Counted from the stretch's first letter, positions 8,811-17,667 are shown. The stretch is DNA of 64,000 nt from Flavilitoribacter nigricans DSM 23189 = NBRC 102662 (GCF_002646595.1 NZ_PDUD01000017.1:62001-126000), one strand, 5' to 3'. The notes: generated by a model not told the origin, from the sequence alone. Program-made: numbers and translations.

Positions 8811-8856
8811 CGAAGGGCCGCTATGCAGTTTAGTTAAACCACTTAGCGGCCCTTCG
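8811..8856. terminator. Hairpin between convergent genes
   Basis: CGAAGGGCCGCT and AGCGGCCCTTCG form a perfect 12-bp stem with a 22-base loop between the convergent SDR and DUF1080 genes. It lacks a T run on either side, like most hairpins at convergent gene ends in this window. It probably acts as a shared transcript end. Confidence 0.6.
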
Positions 8857-8885
8857 CATTCCGGAAAAATATTCCGGATGTTTTC

Positions 8886-9665
8886 CTAAAAATCCGTATT
8901 TGCCTGCTGCAGGTCCAGTTCTTTGATCCAGATATTCCGGTAGAGGACATTATGGCCTTCGGCCTGTAATTTGAGGCCACCCGGCCTGTCGGTGATGCCT
9001 TTGCCCCCGTCGTTCCCTCCGTCTAATCCGGAGTTCGGGCCGCCCCATACCTGATTGATGGATTGATTGACGTGTACCTTCTGTCCGTTGAAGTAAACGG
9101 TTACCAGGGGCTTTTCGGTGAGTTTGCCGTTCTCAAAACGGGCCGCCCGGAAGACAATATCGTAGGCGTTCCATTTGCCCAGTCCGTTGTAAGCGTAATA
9201 GGGCGATTCCGTTTCATTGATCACCGCGGCTAGTCCGTGACTGGTAGAATCGCCGTCCAGCACCTGGATCTCGTAGCGGTTCTGCAGGTAGACTCCGCTG
9301 TTTCCTCCTTCATTTTCAATGAGGAACTCCACGTGCAGGCGGAAATCCCGGAATTTCTTTTTGGTCACCACATCGGCAGCGCCGTATTTGCCGCCGGCCG
9401 CCGCCGGATCATTGCTGTTCATTACCTTGCCTTTTCCAACGGGGTCCTTCACCATTTCCCATTTGATGGGTAGCGATGCAGCCAGGCGCGGGCCGTCCCA
9501 GTAGGTCCATTTCCGGTGGAGCATTTTCTTTTTCCCGTTAAAAAGGACTTCGGCGTCTTTGGGAGCTTTGGCCCCCACCCCGATCTGAGCGCTCAGTGGC
9601 TGTGCGAGGCAGAGCAGGGACAGCATAAGGGCGTAGGCCAGGGAAGTGCATGTTGTCTTTGTCAT
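8886..9665 (-). CDS. Secreted DUF1080 protein (3-keto-disaccharide hydrolase family)
   Basis: This 259-residue protein has a Sec signal peptide cut around residue 26 (PLSAQ) and one DUF1080 domain. Landmarks are AEVLFNGKKKMLHRKW, FRDFRLHVEFLIEN, GGNSGVYLQNRYEIQVLD, the WNAYDIVFR strand and LQAEGHNVLYRNIWIKEL at the end. It would act in the periplasm or outside the cell. Unlike the 4287 protein it carries no lipobox. Related enzymes cleave 3-keto-glycosides; the long insertion around GGPNSGLDGGNDGGKG is common in the subgroup that keeps the GD/GNSG strip. It lies alone, divergent from the large glycoside hydrolase, with a repeat-filled 270-base gap between them. Confidence 0.86.
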   Translation of the reverse strand: MTKTTCTSLAYALMLSLLCLAQPLSAQIGVGAKAPKDAEVLFNGKKKMLHRKWTYWDGPRLAASLPIKWEMVKDPVGKGKVMNSNDPAAAGGKYGAADVVTKKKFRDFRLHVEFLIENEGGNSGVYLQNRYEIQVLDGDSTSHGLAAVINETESPYYAYNGLGKWNAYDIVFRAARFENGKLTEKPLVTVYFNGQKVHVNQSINQVWGGPNSGLDGGNDGGKGITDRPGGLKLQAEGHNVLYRNIWIKELDLQQANTDF

Positions 9666-9751
9666 GTTGGTCTTCGTTTTTTTACGTCAAGTGGTAAATA
9701 TCGCTCTTATGGACATTTTTTGCAAAATAACAGAGTCGGGACTTGGGACTT

Positions 9752-9783
9752 GGAGAGGGGGTGATGGGGAGAGGGGGTGATGG
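9752..9783. repeat. Tandem 16-bp purine-rich duplication
   Basis: GGAGAGGGGGTGATGG occurs twice in direct succession. It borders the octamer array and has similar composition, so it is probably part of the same repeat block. Confidence 0.7.
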
Positions 9784-9814
9784 GGAGATAGCGGGAGCTT
9801 CACCCCATCTCCTC

Positions 9815-9878
9815 GTCTCCAAGTCTCCTTGTCTCCTTGTCTCCTTGTCTCCTTGTCTCCTGGTCTCCTTGTCTCCAA
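9815..9878. repeat. Eight tandem octamers (GTCTCCTT)
   Basis: Eight consecutive 8-base units run from 9815 to 9878, consensus GTCTCCTT with variants ending AA or TG. Translated on the minus strand they give a meaningless Gly-Asp-Lys-Glu-Thr-Arg repeat. The array lies between two divergent gene starts and so near their promoters. Similar short tandem repeats are well known from cyanobacterial intergenic regions. Copy number may vary between strains. Confidence 0.9.
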
Positions 9879-9937
9879 GTCTTGTCATTCTCATTCTGTC
9901 CACTAATTAGCGACTTGCGTCAAATATAGACTACAAA

Positions 9938-12721
9938 ATGCAAAGAACTATTTTATCCGTCCTACTTCCACTCCTAATTTGTGGTATGGCCATTCCAGCT
10001 TTCAACCAGGCAAAGATAGATGCGGACTATCTGGAGTCCCTGCGGTACAGTCACGATCTCCGCCTGCCCGACTGGGGGCCGTATACCAAAAAGTACATCG
10101 GGGTCTCCCACATCTCGGATCACGAGCAGGGTATCCGCTTCGACCTGAGTGTTTTCCCCGGTTTTTACCGCCGGAAAGTGACCGTGCCCAATGTTTTTTA
10201 CGAATCCGGATTCCATCCCTGGGAAGCTTCTCCCAATCTGGAATATTTTTCCTTCCGGCACGAGCTCGAATGGAAGGACCGGGTCTACACCGATGTCGCC
10301 TACACCGAGATCGACGATCAGTCGCGGCTGGTGCGGATCGATGCCGTGAACAATACCGATGCCCCCCAGAGTATCGTACTCCATCTGATGGGATCGATCC
10401 ATTTTCCTTCCATTCGGGAATATCAGCCCCATACACCGATCGAACTGGCCCGGGTGAAACTGCCCGCCGGGGGGCTGTGGGTAGACGCAGTTGATTATCA
10501 AAATATTCACTTTACCAAAAGTAGCCCAAAGGATAATCTGGTGACCGACGGTAAAATGCTCGGCGAGATCCGCGACCACGGTCTGGTCAACGGCAACGGG
10601 CTGGCTAATAACTTCGGGGCGCGGGCCGGGGACCGGGTGGCGTACAGTATACCGGTGACGGAAAACCTGGCGGATGCCGTACTGATCGTGCGCTACCAGC
10701 TCCCCGAAAACGAAACGACCTCCTTCCAGCTCGACGGCCTAAGCCGAGAAAGCATCCAATTAGAGGGGAAGGGCGACTTTGCCCTTAAGCGCATCGAACT
10801 GGGCAAACTTTCGGCCGGCACCGCTCCGCTTTCCCTGACGGCTCAGGGCGGCTCCGGGGTTACTCTGGACGGATTTGCTATTCTGGAAAGTTCCCGGGCG
10901 GATCAATTGGAGATCGAGGCCGTCGAATGGGATCCCGTACCGGAGATACTGGAAGGCCCCGTAGCGAACTCCCTCATCCTAAAATACAAAAATATCGATG
11001 CTTACTACGGGCTCTACTGGGACTATGCCGATTACCAAATCCGGCAATGGAACTTTAAGGACCTGGGCGATGAGTTCAAACGCATGGTGAACGAGCACGT
11101 TGCCACCGAATTTTTTGACGGTACCAAGGGCCATTTTACCAATGTCTTTCTGCGGCCGATCGCCCTGCAACCCCATGAAACCCGCACCATCAACGGATTG
11201 GTTTGCACGGGAAGCCGGGAAGCCGTCAGCGAGCGACTGGCGAAGGCCGGCGCAATTGATAAAGAAGCCGTTTACCAGGCAGCCCGCGAACACCTCGTTG
11301 ACTACCAGGCGGTACCCGCGGGCGAACGCTATCTTTTCAGTCAGGACCGCATGGCCGCCAACGTGATCTGCAATGTCGTCTATCCGGTCTACACCCAGCG
11401 CCAGTATATCCGGCACCATGCCCCCGGGCGCTGGTGGGATTGCCTCTACACCTGGGATGCCGGATTCATCGGTATTGGTCTGAGTCAACTGGATATCCAG
11501 CGGGGGATCGAAAACCTCAATGCTTACCTGAACGAGACGGACGAGCAATCTACCTTCATCCACCACGGATCCACGGTGCCGGTGCAACACTACCTGTTTC
11601 AGGAATTATGGAACAAGACCCAGTCCGATGCCGTCGCCGCCGAATTCTACCCCAAGCTGAAGCGCTACTACGAATTTATGCTGGGCAAATACGGCAGTTC
11701 CTCCACCCGAAACATGAAGTCGAACCTGCTGCGTCCGTGGGATTACTTTTACAATTCCGGCGGCTGGGATGACTACCCTCCGCAAAAACACGTCCGCTAC
11801 CAGCAACTTAACCGTACCGTGACTCCCGTGGTCACCACGGCCCACAGCATCCGGATCGCCAAGATCCTTAAACAGGCTGCGCTTCATTTAGGGAAAAAAG
11901 CTGATGTGAAAATTTTGGATGAGGAAATCAAAATGCTATCTGATGCTTTGCAGGAGTACGCCTGGGATCCGGAGACGAATTACTTCGGCTACGTCCAACA
12001 CGACGAAAACGGTCAACCGCTGGGTATTCTGAAATACGAAGACAAGATCAATTACAATATGGGGCTGGGCGGCGCCTATCCCCTATTCTCGGGTATCTGC
12101 ACGGATGAACAGCAGGCCGCCATTCTGGAACATCTGAAAACCAAAGGAAAGATCTGGTCGGATGTAGGACTATCGGCCGTTGATCAGAGCGCCCCTTACT
12201 ACTCCAAAGAAGGCTACTGGAACGGAACGGTTTGGATGCCCCACCAGTGGTTTTACTGGAAGACTATGCTGGACCTGGGCGAAGCGGATTTTGCCTGGCG
12301 GATCGCCCACACGGCTCTGGAGGTCTGGAAACGGGAGACGGAAAAGACTTACAATTGTTTTGAACATTTCATCATCGAAACGGGTACTGGGGCCGGCTGG
12401 CACCAGTTTTCCGGGCTTTCCAGTCCAGTATTGTCCTGGTTCAGCGCCTATTTTCGACCGGGCAATCTGACTACCGGTTACAACATTTGGATTGAGCGGC
12501 AGGAATGGGCTGCAGATAAAAGCGGACTGGAAGCGGAACTGCAATTGCTGGAAAAAAGCGATAGTCCACTCTCTTTAGTGGTCTGTCTGGATCCCGATCA
12601 GCAGTACCGGGTACTGTGGAACGAACGGGAAATCCCCCACCGCCAGCTCCACGCCGGCACCCTGAGTATCACCTTCACTCCGGGCAAAGCCAAAGGCACA
12701 CTCCGGGTAGAAAAGATCTGA
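9938..12721 (+). CDS. Secreted (alpha/alpha)6-barrel glycoside hydrolase, GH63/GH37-like
   Basis: This 927-residue protein has a Sec signal peptide (about residues 1-24). An N-terminal beta-sandwich region (to about 420) is followed by an (alpha/alpha)6 barrel. The barrel shows RWWDCLYTWDAGFIGIG, LRPWDYFYNSGGWDDYPPQ, TTAHSIRIAKILK and YWNGTVWMPHQWFYW, the last being the hallmark of the GH63/GH37/mannosylglycerate-hydrolase clan (an acid strip near TWDAG and a Glu/Asp near the end of the barrel). It probably hydrolyses an alpha-linked glycoside in the periplasm. The exact family and substrate remain open. It is monocistronic, ending at a very strong hairpin. Confidence 0.75.
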   Translation: MQRTILSVLLPLLICGMAIPAFNQAKIDADYLESLRYSHDLRLPDWGPYTKKYIGVSHISDHEQGIRFDLSVFPGFYRRKVTVPNVFYESGFHPWEASPNLEYFSFRHELEWKDRVYTDVAYTEIDDQSRLVRIDAVNNTDAPQSIVLHLMGSIHFPSIREYQPHTPIELARVKLPAGGLWVDAVDYQNIHFTKSSPKDNLVTDGKMLGEIRDHGLVNGNGLANNFGARAGDRVAYSIPVTENLADAVLIVRYQLPENETTSFQLDGLSRESIQLEGKGDFALKRIELGKLSAGTAPLSLTAQGGSGVTLDGFAILESSRADQLEIEAVEWDPVPEILEGPVANSLILKYKNIDAYYGLYWDYADYQIRQWNFKDLGDEFKRMVNEHVATEFFDGTKGHFTNVFLRPIALQPHETRTINGLVCTGSREAVSERLAKAGAIDKEAVYQAAREHLVDYQAVPAGERYLFSQDRMAANVICNVVYPVYTQRQYIRHHAPGRWWDCLYTWDAGFIGIGLSQLDIQRGIENLNAYLNETDEQSTFIHHGSTVPVQHYLFQELWNKTQSDAVAAEFYPKLKRYYEFMLGKYGSSSTRNMKSNLLRPWDYFYNSGGWDDYPPQKHVRYQQLNRTVTPVVTTAHSIRIAKILKQAALHLGKKADVKILDEEIKMLSDALQEYAWDPETNYFGYVQHDENGQPLGILKYEDKINYNMGLGGAYPLFSGICTDEQQAAILEHLKTKGKIWSDVGLSAVDQSAPYYSKEGYWNGTVWMPHQWFYWKTMLDLGEADFAWRIAHTALEVWKRETEKTYNCFEHFIIETGTGAGWHQFSGLSSPVLSWFSAYFRPGNLTTGYNIWIERQEWAADKSGLEAELQLLEKSDSPLSLVVCLDPDQQYRVLWNEREIPHRQLHAGTLSITFTPGKAKGTLRVEKI

Positions 12722-12727
12722 TCAAAA

Positions 12728-12768
12728 CCCGGCAGCCGGACGGTAACACCTACCGTCCGGCTGCCGGG
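12728..12768. terminator. 18-bp-stem hairpin between convergent genes
   Basis: CCCGGCAGCCGGACGGTA and its exact complement form an uninterrupted 18-bp stem with loop ACACC. It starts 6 bases after the hydrolase stop and lies 29 bases before the stop of the convergent PepSY gene, so it can end both transcripts. There is no T run. Confidence 0.75.
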
Positions 12769-12797
12769 ATCGGACAATTCCGAAGCTGGCTTCACTA

Positions 12798-13352
12798 TTA
12801 TTTAGATCGCCGCATCACCCGCGGACCGTACCACAACCAGAAACCGGTAAGGGAAAAGGTGATGAGGGCAAGTGCCATCACGGAGGTATAGAAAAGTTTG
12901 ATATAACCGCCGTCCACTTTCAGACTTCGATCCAGGATGCTCCCGTCGTGCAAGGCTTCCAGGAAGTCCGACCGGCGCAGCGCCACACTCAGCAGATCGC
13001 CATTCGTTGCATCCAGCTGCACCTCCCAGTAATGCGCGGTAAAGGTAAATTTCACTATCCCTTTGGACGGGCGGGCGTCAATGCGATCCAGTTCCGGATC
13101 CAGGCCGACATCCGCCGCCAGGAGGCTGCGCTGGGCAATAGCCCGCAAGCTATCCATCGGCATCCAGTTCGCCAGGTCGGTAGAAATACCCTTTTGTGTC
13201 TTGGGTAGAATATAGCCGTTGCTGTTCTTTTTCCAACCCAGGAAAAGACCGCTAAAGGCAATTATCAAAAAAAGGACGAAGAGTGCAATGCCGGTAGCCC
13301 GATGTACTTTTCTCACTCCCCGGAGCAGGGAAGCATGTGATTTACGATCCAT
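12798..13352 (-). CDS. PepSY-associated membrane protein
   Basis: This 184-residue protein has two membrane segments (about 20-40 and 150-172) around a periplasmic region of some 110 residues. The first follows the motif VHRATGIALF with a histidine; the second ends FWLWYGPRVMRR. This is the layout of short PepSY-TM proteins, some of which accompany iron uptake or ferric reductases. No such genes lie nearby, so the role here is unknown. The gene stands alone and is convergent with the large hydrolase. Confidence 0.75.
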   Translation of the reverse strand: MDRKSHASLLRGVRKVHRATGIALFVLFLIIAFSGLFLGWKKNSNGYILPKTQKGISTDLANWMPMDSLRAIAQRSLLAADVGLDPELDRIDARPSKGIVKFTFTAHYWEVQLDATNGDLLSVALRRSDFLEALHDGSILDRSLKVDGGYIKLFYTSVMALALITFSLTGFWLWYGPRVMRRSK

Positions 13353-13539
13353 GCAAACAGTGTATCATTTCAGCGTTCCGCAAAGCCCGCAAGATAAGAT
13401 TAAGGCTTTACATTCCCGTTTATACCTGAAGCGAAATGGTTCGGGATTTTCCCAAACCAATTTTACGACAGTATAAATCGGGAATTACTGCTGTGTCGGC
13501 CGGAAGTCAGGGTTTCGGGTTTAGCGTAAAAGTACGGTG

Positions 13540-13588
13540 GGAAACAGACGCAAAGATATCCTAAAGGCCATGGCTTGTGTCTGTTTCC
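13540..13588 (-). terminator. Hairpin after the DinB-like gene
   Basis: GGAAACAGAC and GTCTGTTTCC form a 10-bp stem that continues imperfectly inward, 20 bases beyond the stop of the minus-strand DinB-like gene. No T run is seen. Confidence 0.4.
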
Positions 13589-13607
13589 TGCGAACGGTAA
13601 ATAGTGA

Positions 13608-14138
13608 TCAGAAGAGTTTTTCCTGCGGTGGGGTCACGCCCGCCAGCCGCAGATAAACGGTAGTCTGGCCCCGGTGGTGGGTCTGGTGTTCGAACCCTTT
13701 GGCCAGCGCCATCTTTCTGGACATTTCAAAACGGCCGAATAGCGTCACCTTTTCGCCCATTTTTGCCGGATCGGAATCCTTGATCGCATTGATGATGAAA
13801 TCGTAGCCGTCGGTTACCAGTTTGATCACATTGGCTTTCGACTGGTCTTCTACTTTTTCGTTATCGCCGAAACCGGAAGGACTCTCCACGCCGAGCGCAT
13901 TGGCAGCGAAACCGTAATTGCCGTCCGTCAGGTGAAGCATCTGCTGGGCAAAGCTGCGCATTTCCGGAGTCGGTTGCAGGGAATAGCTTTCTTCCGGCAT
14001 GGCTTCCATATATTCCAGCGTATAGGCTTTTGCCCGTTCCCAGTCTACGATTAGGGTGGAGTTATCGGTTTGGGCCAGCGCAAAATTGGCCGTGATCATC
14101 AAAGCAAAAAGCGTTGAAAAAGTCGGTGTGATTCTCAT
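13608..14138 (-). CDS. Exported DinB-like protein
   Basis: This 176-residue protein is a DinB/YfiT four-helix-bundle member. It has the metal-binding histidine in QQMLHLTD and the second site HQTHHRGQ. DinB-like proteins are usually cytoplasmic metal-dependent enzymes (some are thiol-S-transferases), but this one has a clear signal peptide (residues 1-22, ending ANFALAQ) and so should lie in the periplasm. Its substrate is unknown. It has no operon partner. Confidence 0.8.
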   Translation of the reverse strand: MRITPTFSTLFALMITANFALAQTDNSTLIVDWERAKAYTLEYMEAMPEESYSLQPTPEMRSFAQQMLHLTDGNYGFAANALGVESPSGFGDNEKVEDQSKANVIKLVTDGYDFIINAIKDSDPAKMGEKVTLFGRFEMSRKMALAKGFEHQTHHRGQTTVYLRLAGVTPPQEKLF

Positions 14139-14388
14139 ATTCAGGAGTTTTGGTTATTGGATAAAATCAACTTGGTCTGGTTCAACGGCCGATCAGCACG
14201 ATAATCTTCGCTGGTGCCGGGGGATCAATGGTTCCACCGGCTATTCGATACCTCCGGTTTCTCCGAACCGGATCATTAACAAACAATCGGACCGCAATGG
14301 CAGGAATTCATGTGGCACCCAACATTACACAAATTGTAATTTTTATTTGATAAAATCAACTTTTTATTATCATCTTTTATTCTTCATC

Positions 14389-14615
14389 CCATTGGGGTGG
14401 GTAGGGCTGTTCCGTTCTCAAATTATTGAATATAAAAAATGGCAATTTCAATGGCAATTTCAATTTCAATTTCAATAACTCAAAATTAGGCGAAAAGGTC
14501 AAAATCGGAGCAGAAAGCTGCCTTTTGCTTGCTATTGCTATTGTGCTTGACATGGTGATTGAAAAATTCGTATTGCGTTTTTATAGAACTGAACAGCCCT
14601 GCCATTGGGGTGGGT
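14389..14615. mobile_element. MITE-like element with inverted and flanking direct repeats
   Basis: The 198-base core at 14403-14600 ends in AGGGCTGTTCCGTTCT and AGAACTGAACAGCCCT, which are inverted copies matching at 15 of 16 positions. The core is flanked on both sides by the identical 14-mer CCATTGGGGTGGGT (14389-14402 and 14602-14615). The inside has a 6-base rhythm (CAATTT, CAATGG) and the strip AGGCGAAAAGGT. No transposase is encoded. The layout resembles a small non-autonomous element with a target duplication, but 14 bases would be long for one. Confidence 0.5.
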
Positions 14616-14754
14616 GTAACCTGCTCCTACCGGAATGCGTAACAAGAATGAAAAGCGTCCCGGCCGGGATATCTCATTCATTAAGATCAGAAATTTTTAT
14701 TTTGTGGAAATTTCACATTCATTACCAGAAGATACGCAAGAAACGCAGTCTAAA

Positions 14755-15645
14755 ATGAGCTTAAGTCCCGAAGACAAAATCATTGTATGGATCATTTCAC
14801 TGGGTATTGCCATCGGCCTGTTCCTCTACATCGGCGGCAACGTCAGCGGAGCCATTAAACCCTCTCCGGTGCTCGTGTCGGTGTTTATCGCCATTGGTTT
14901 TTCCGCCGCTATTTACCGCTTTTTGGGAGGTTTGTCCGAATCGGGCATGCGGATCGGGCCGGCCAAACTGGCGGGCACAGCGGCCGCCTTTCTGGCCATT
15001 ACCTGGTTTCTGAACCAAAGTCTCGAAAAACAGTGGATCAGTACACCGGTATCGGTCCATGCCGCCCGGCTCTCGATCATCCCCAATGAGTGGTTCGCGA
15101 TGGACAAAAATTCGGGCGAACCGGTCAAGGTAGATTTCGTTCTGAACGACAGTGTGGTGAGCTCCATTCCCGCGGGCATGCCCGACTTTGGCAATCGCCA
15201 GCTTATTCTGGAGCGAGCGGAAAATACCGGTTCCGCTTTTGCCTTTTCGATCAAAACCCACAACGGACAGGACAGTCTCCTGCTCGGCGGTATCAGCCAG
15301 GGCGAATTATCCAAGAACAAATTATTCAGTTCCTTTTCCGATAACAGCAGTATTCTTTTTACAAGTGATCTGGTGAAACCGGTGCAGGAGGTGGATATCG
15401 CTCCGGAATTGCCGTTTGTGATCCGTACCGGCGAATATACCCAAAACCTGACCCGCTTCGGTCTCATCGGCCGAAAAGACCGGAAAGTGCTGACCGCCAG
15501 CTCGATCTATCTGCGGGGTGGTAAGATATTCGAAGTCGCCGACCGGCTGTTCCTCATCATGATCACCCAGGTAGACCATACCCGGGCCGAGGAACTGGGA
15601 GGCCCCTACGCCAAATTTGGGATCATCGAACTAAATCCGAAATAG
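14755..15645 (+). CDS. Membrane protein of unknown function
   Basis: This 296-residue protein has three hydrophobic segments in its first 90 residues (about 8-28, 38-57 and 70-87), then a soluble region of some 200 residues that is probably periplasmic. I recognise no family. The ATG at 14755 is preferred: the 40 residues upstream in frame overlap a region with repeated CATTCATTA strips and look non-coding. It is followed after 81 bases by the deiminase-like gene on the same strand. A function cannot be inferred. Confidence 0.6.
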   Translation: MSLSPEDKIIVWIISLGIAIGLFLYIGGNVSGAIKPSPVLVSVFIAIGFSAAIYRFLGGLSESGMRIGPAKLAGTAAAFLAITWFLNQSLEKQWISTPVSVHAARLSIIPNEWFAMDKNSGEPVKVDFVLNDSVVSSIPAGMPDFGNRQLILERAENTGSAFAFSIKTHNGQDSLLLGGISQGELSKNKLFSSFSDNSSILFTSDLVKPVQEVDIAPELPFVIRTGEYTQNLTRFGLIGRKDRKVLTASSIYLRGGKIFEVADRLFLIMITQVDHTRAEELGGPYAKFGIIELNPK

Positions 15646-15726
15646 CGGATAGCCGACAAATTTATTCCCTCCGTTGGGAAAAAAGATATCGCGCGCATTG
15701 TCTTAAAATGAAATTAAGATCGCGCG

Positions 15727-16956
15727 ATGAAAAACCAAACTTTACACCACCTTTTACCCGGGTATTTCCTTAGGTTGATCCCGGTACTTTTCCTGTTCTT
15801 TAGTGCCTGTAATGAGTTACCGGAATTCAATCCCGGCTACCAGCCTTTTGCTGATTTTGAAGAACAGGAGTCCACGCTGCTTTGCTGGAATAAAAAGCAC
15901 CGGAATGTGCTCATCCCGGTCATCACCACTATCGCCCGCAAGGACCACGTTACCGTATTCTACAACGAAAAGAACCACAGTCCCAAGATCATTGAAATGG
16001 AACTGCTCCAGGCCCGGGCCAACCTGAGCAACATTACCTTTGAGCCTTACAATCTGGAAAAAGACAACATCTGGATCCGCGACTACGGTCCTTCTTTCCT
16101 CCAGGATGAAGCGGGCAATACCGTAGTGGTGGGCTTTCAGTACCCCCACCTGGCCATGAAGGATTACGATAATTTCAATACGCAATATTCCCAAAAGGGG
16201 AAAATGCCGTTTTTTAAAAGTGATATTTTCGGAGCCGGCGGTGGCCGGGAGATCAACGGCCAGGGAACGGTGATCCTCGTAGAGTCTTACGAAAAGGAGA
16301 TCAATCCCGGACTGAACAAAGCGGAAATAGAAGCGGAATACCGGGAAAAATTCAATCAGGAAAATGTGATCTGGCTGCGACGCGGCATTCCCCAGGACGA
16401 TTTTTTCGGGCACGGGCCGATCTACGAAAACGTATACGGCTACGGCGTATCCGGACATGTGGATGAATTCTGTCGATTCGCCGATGCCAACACCATTTTA
16501 CTGGCGGAAGTGGATTCCAGCGATCTCAGTCGGGATTCTTTTTACTACCTGATCCGGGACCGGCTGGAGGAAAATTATCAGGTACTTTCCCAGGCAAAGG
16601 ACCAGGACGGACAAGCCTTTAAGATCCTCCGGGTTCCCCAGGCTCCCGTACTCTTCGCCACGGCTCAGCTGGATTCCGTCGATATCATTTATACGCCGGT
16701 AACCAGTTATCTGAACTTTATTATTACGAATAGGCTGGTCATCATCCCGGCGTATTACCAGGAAGGAGATCCGGACTATGTACGGGAGAAGGACGAACAG
16801 GCCATGGCCGTTTTCAAAGCGGCTTTTCCCACCCGGGAAGTCTTTTCCGTCAATCCGGTCGACCTCAATTATGACGGTGGCGGATTGCATTGTATTACGC
16901 TACCGAAACACGGGAAGACCAGACCAAAAAAAATATTCAGAAAGCGCCTGATGTAG
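15727..16956 (+). CDS. Agmatine deiminase/peptidylarginine deiminase-like lipoprotein
   Basis: This 409-residue protein belongs to the PAD_porph family of guanidino-modifying enzymes. It shows IWIRDYGPSF, the acidic-His strip SGHVDEFCRF and the C-terminal catalytic cysteine in GGGLHCIT. These enzymes hydrolyse agmatine or arginine side chains to carbamoyl or citrulline products plus ammonia. A lipoprotein signal precedes the domain (cysteine 28 in FFSAC), placing it in the envelope, which is unusual for cytoplasmic AguA but known for secreted porphyromonad-type deiminases. Whether it acts on free agmatine or on proteins is open. A strong hairpin follows its stop. Confidence 0.85.
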   Translation: MKNQTLHHLLPGYFLRLIPVLFLFFSACNELPEFNPGYQPFADFEEQESTLLCWNKKHRNVLIPVITTIARKDHVTVFYNEKNHSPKIIEMELLQARANLSNITFEPYNLEKDNIWIRDYGPSFLQDEAGNTVVVGFQYPHLAMKDYDNFNTQYSQKGKMPFFKSDIFGAGGGREINGQGTVILVESYEKEINPGLNKAEIEAEYREKFNQENVIWLRRGIPQDDFFGHGPIYENVYGYGVSGHVDEFCRFADANTILLAEVDSSDLSRDSFYYLIRDRLEENYQVLSQAKDQDGQAFKILRVPQAPVLFATAQLDSVDIIYTPVTSYLNFIITNRLVIIPAYYQEGDPDYVREKDEQAMAVFKAAFPTREVFSVNPVDLNYDGGGLHCITLPKHGKTRPKKIFRKRLM

Positions 16957-16962
16957 GTATCG

Positions 16963-17007
16963 TCATTCCGGTTGGCGGTAGCAATGCGGTGCCGCCAACC
17001 GGAATGA
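16963..17007. terminator. 16-bp-stem hairpin between convergent genes
   Basis: TCATTCCGGTTGGCGG and its exact complement form a 16-bp stem with a 13-base loop, 6 bases after the deiminase-like stop and 33 bases from the stop of the convergent lipoprotein gene. On the plus strand the sequence GTCTTTTTC follows a few bases later. Confidence 0.72.
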
Positions 17008-17040
17008 ACGCTTAGTCTTTTTCACAGGGATTAGTCCTTC

Positions 17041-17667
17041 CTAATTGATGGTATAGGGCATCTTTTTGCTGGCATTCCGCATCAGCACATCCACCAACTG
17101 GCCGGGAGAACTACCGATACTGCCGGCAGCCTGGTGATTGTAACTCCAGATCATTTGCTCCTTCCCGTTATCGTGGATCTCTACGTTGACCACCGTCTGA
17201 TTGGTAGGTCCCCATGCTCCGAAAACAATGCCGAGGGCAATTGCACCACCGTCCGACATGGGCTTGGATAAAGCATAGTTGGACGTGATCAGGCCATCCA
17301 CTCCGAGTGCCTTGCAGATCTCGGCGGGCGTCATCGGCTGGTCATCGTAGTAGCCGGCGCGTTGCAGCAGGGTCGTAGTGGTGGCAATATCCTGAATATC
17401 TACCGTGATCCGGTTCTGCATTTTCCGTTTCAACAACCAGCTGTACATCTCTTTCTGAAAATTGACCGATTCGGTCTTCTGCTGTTCCTTCAGCGCTTCG
17501 GCATCCACTTTTTTCCGGGCGGCGATGGACACGGTTGGCGGCGCAATGGCGATGGTGTGGTGACTTCCGGCCAGCGATTTGCCTTCCGGACTAACGTAGA
17601 TCTTGGGGGAACAGCTTCCCAGGGTAAATACAACTACTGCTACAAGGAGAAAAAACGCATTTTTCAT
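17041..17667 (-). CDS. Lipoprotein of unknown function
   Basis: This 208-residue protein begins with a lipoprotein signal (cysteine 19 in TLGSC). The body contains HHTIAIAPPTVSIAARKK, EMYSWLLKRKM, TPAEICKALGVDGLITSNY and ending VDVLMRNASKKMPY. The layout (lipoprotein, then an alternating alpha/beta domain asking which copy of a factor is present) is reminiscent of CsgG/LpoB-type periplasmic domains, but I cannot assign it. The ATG at 17667 is chosen because the signal starts there. Confidence 0.6.
   Translation of the reverse strand: MKNAFFLLVAVVVFTLGSCSPKIYVSPEGKSLAGSHHTIAIAPPTVSIAARKKVDAEALKEQQKTESVNFQKEMYSWLLKRKMQNRITVDIQDIATTTTLLQRAGYYDDQPMTPAEICKALGVDGLITSNYALSKPMSDGGAIALGIVFGAWGPTNQTVVNVEIHDNGKEQMIWSYNHQAAGSIGSSPGQLVDVLMRNASKKMPYTIN

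Noticed and set aside
9815-9878. CRISPR-like array
   Set aside because: The units are 8 bases in direct tandem without spacers, and no cas genes are present. The same holds for the heptamers at 39103.
9682-9903. Minus-strand frames encoding a Gly-Asp-Lys-Glu-Thr-Arg repeat
   Set aside because: They are translations of the octamer array; all frames are open because the repeat lacks stops. No start context or family supports a protein.
14635-14754. N-terminal extension of the membrane protein by 40 residues
   Set aside because: The extra residues are charged and lie over repeated CATTCATTA strips; the membrane topology is complete from the ATG at 14755.
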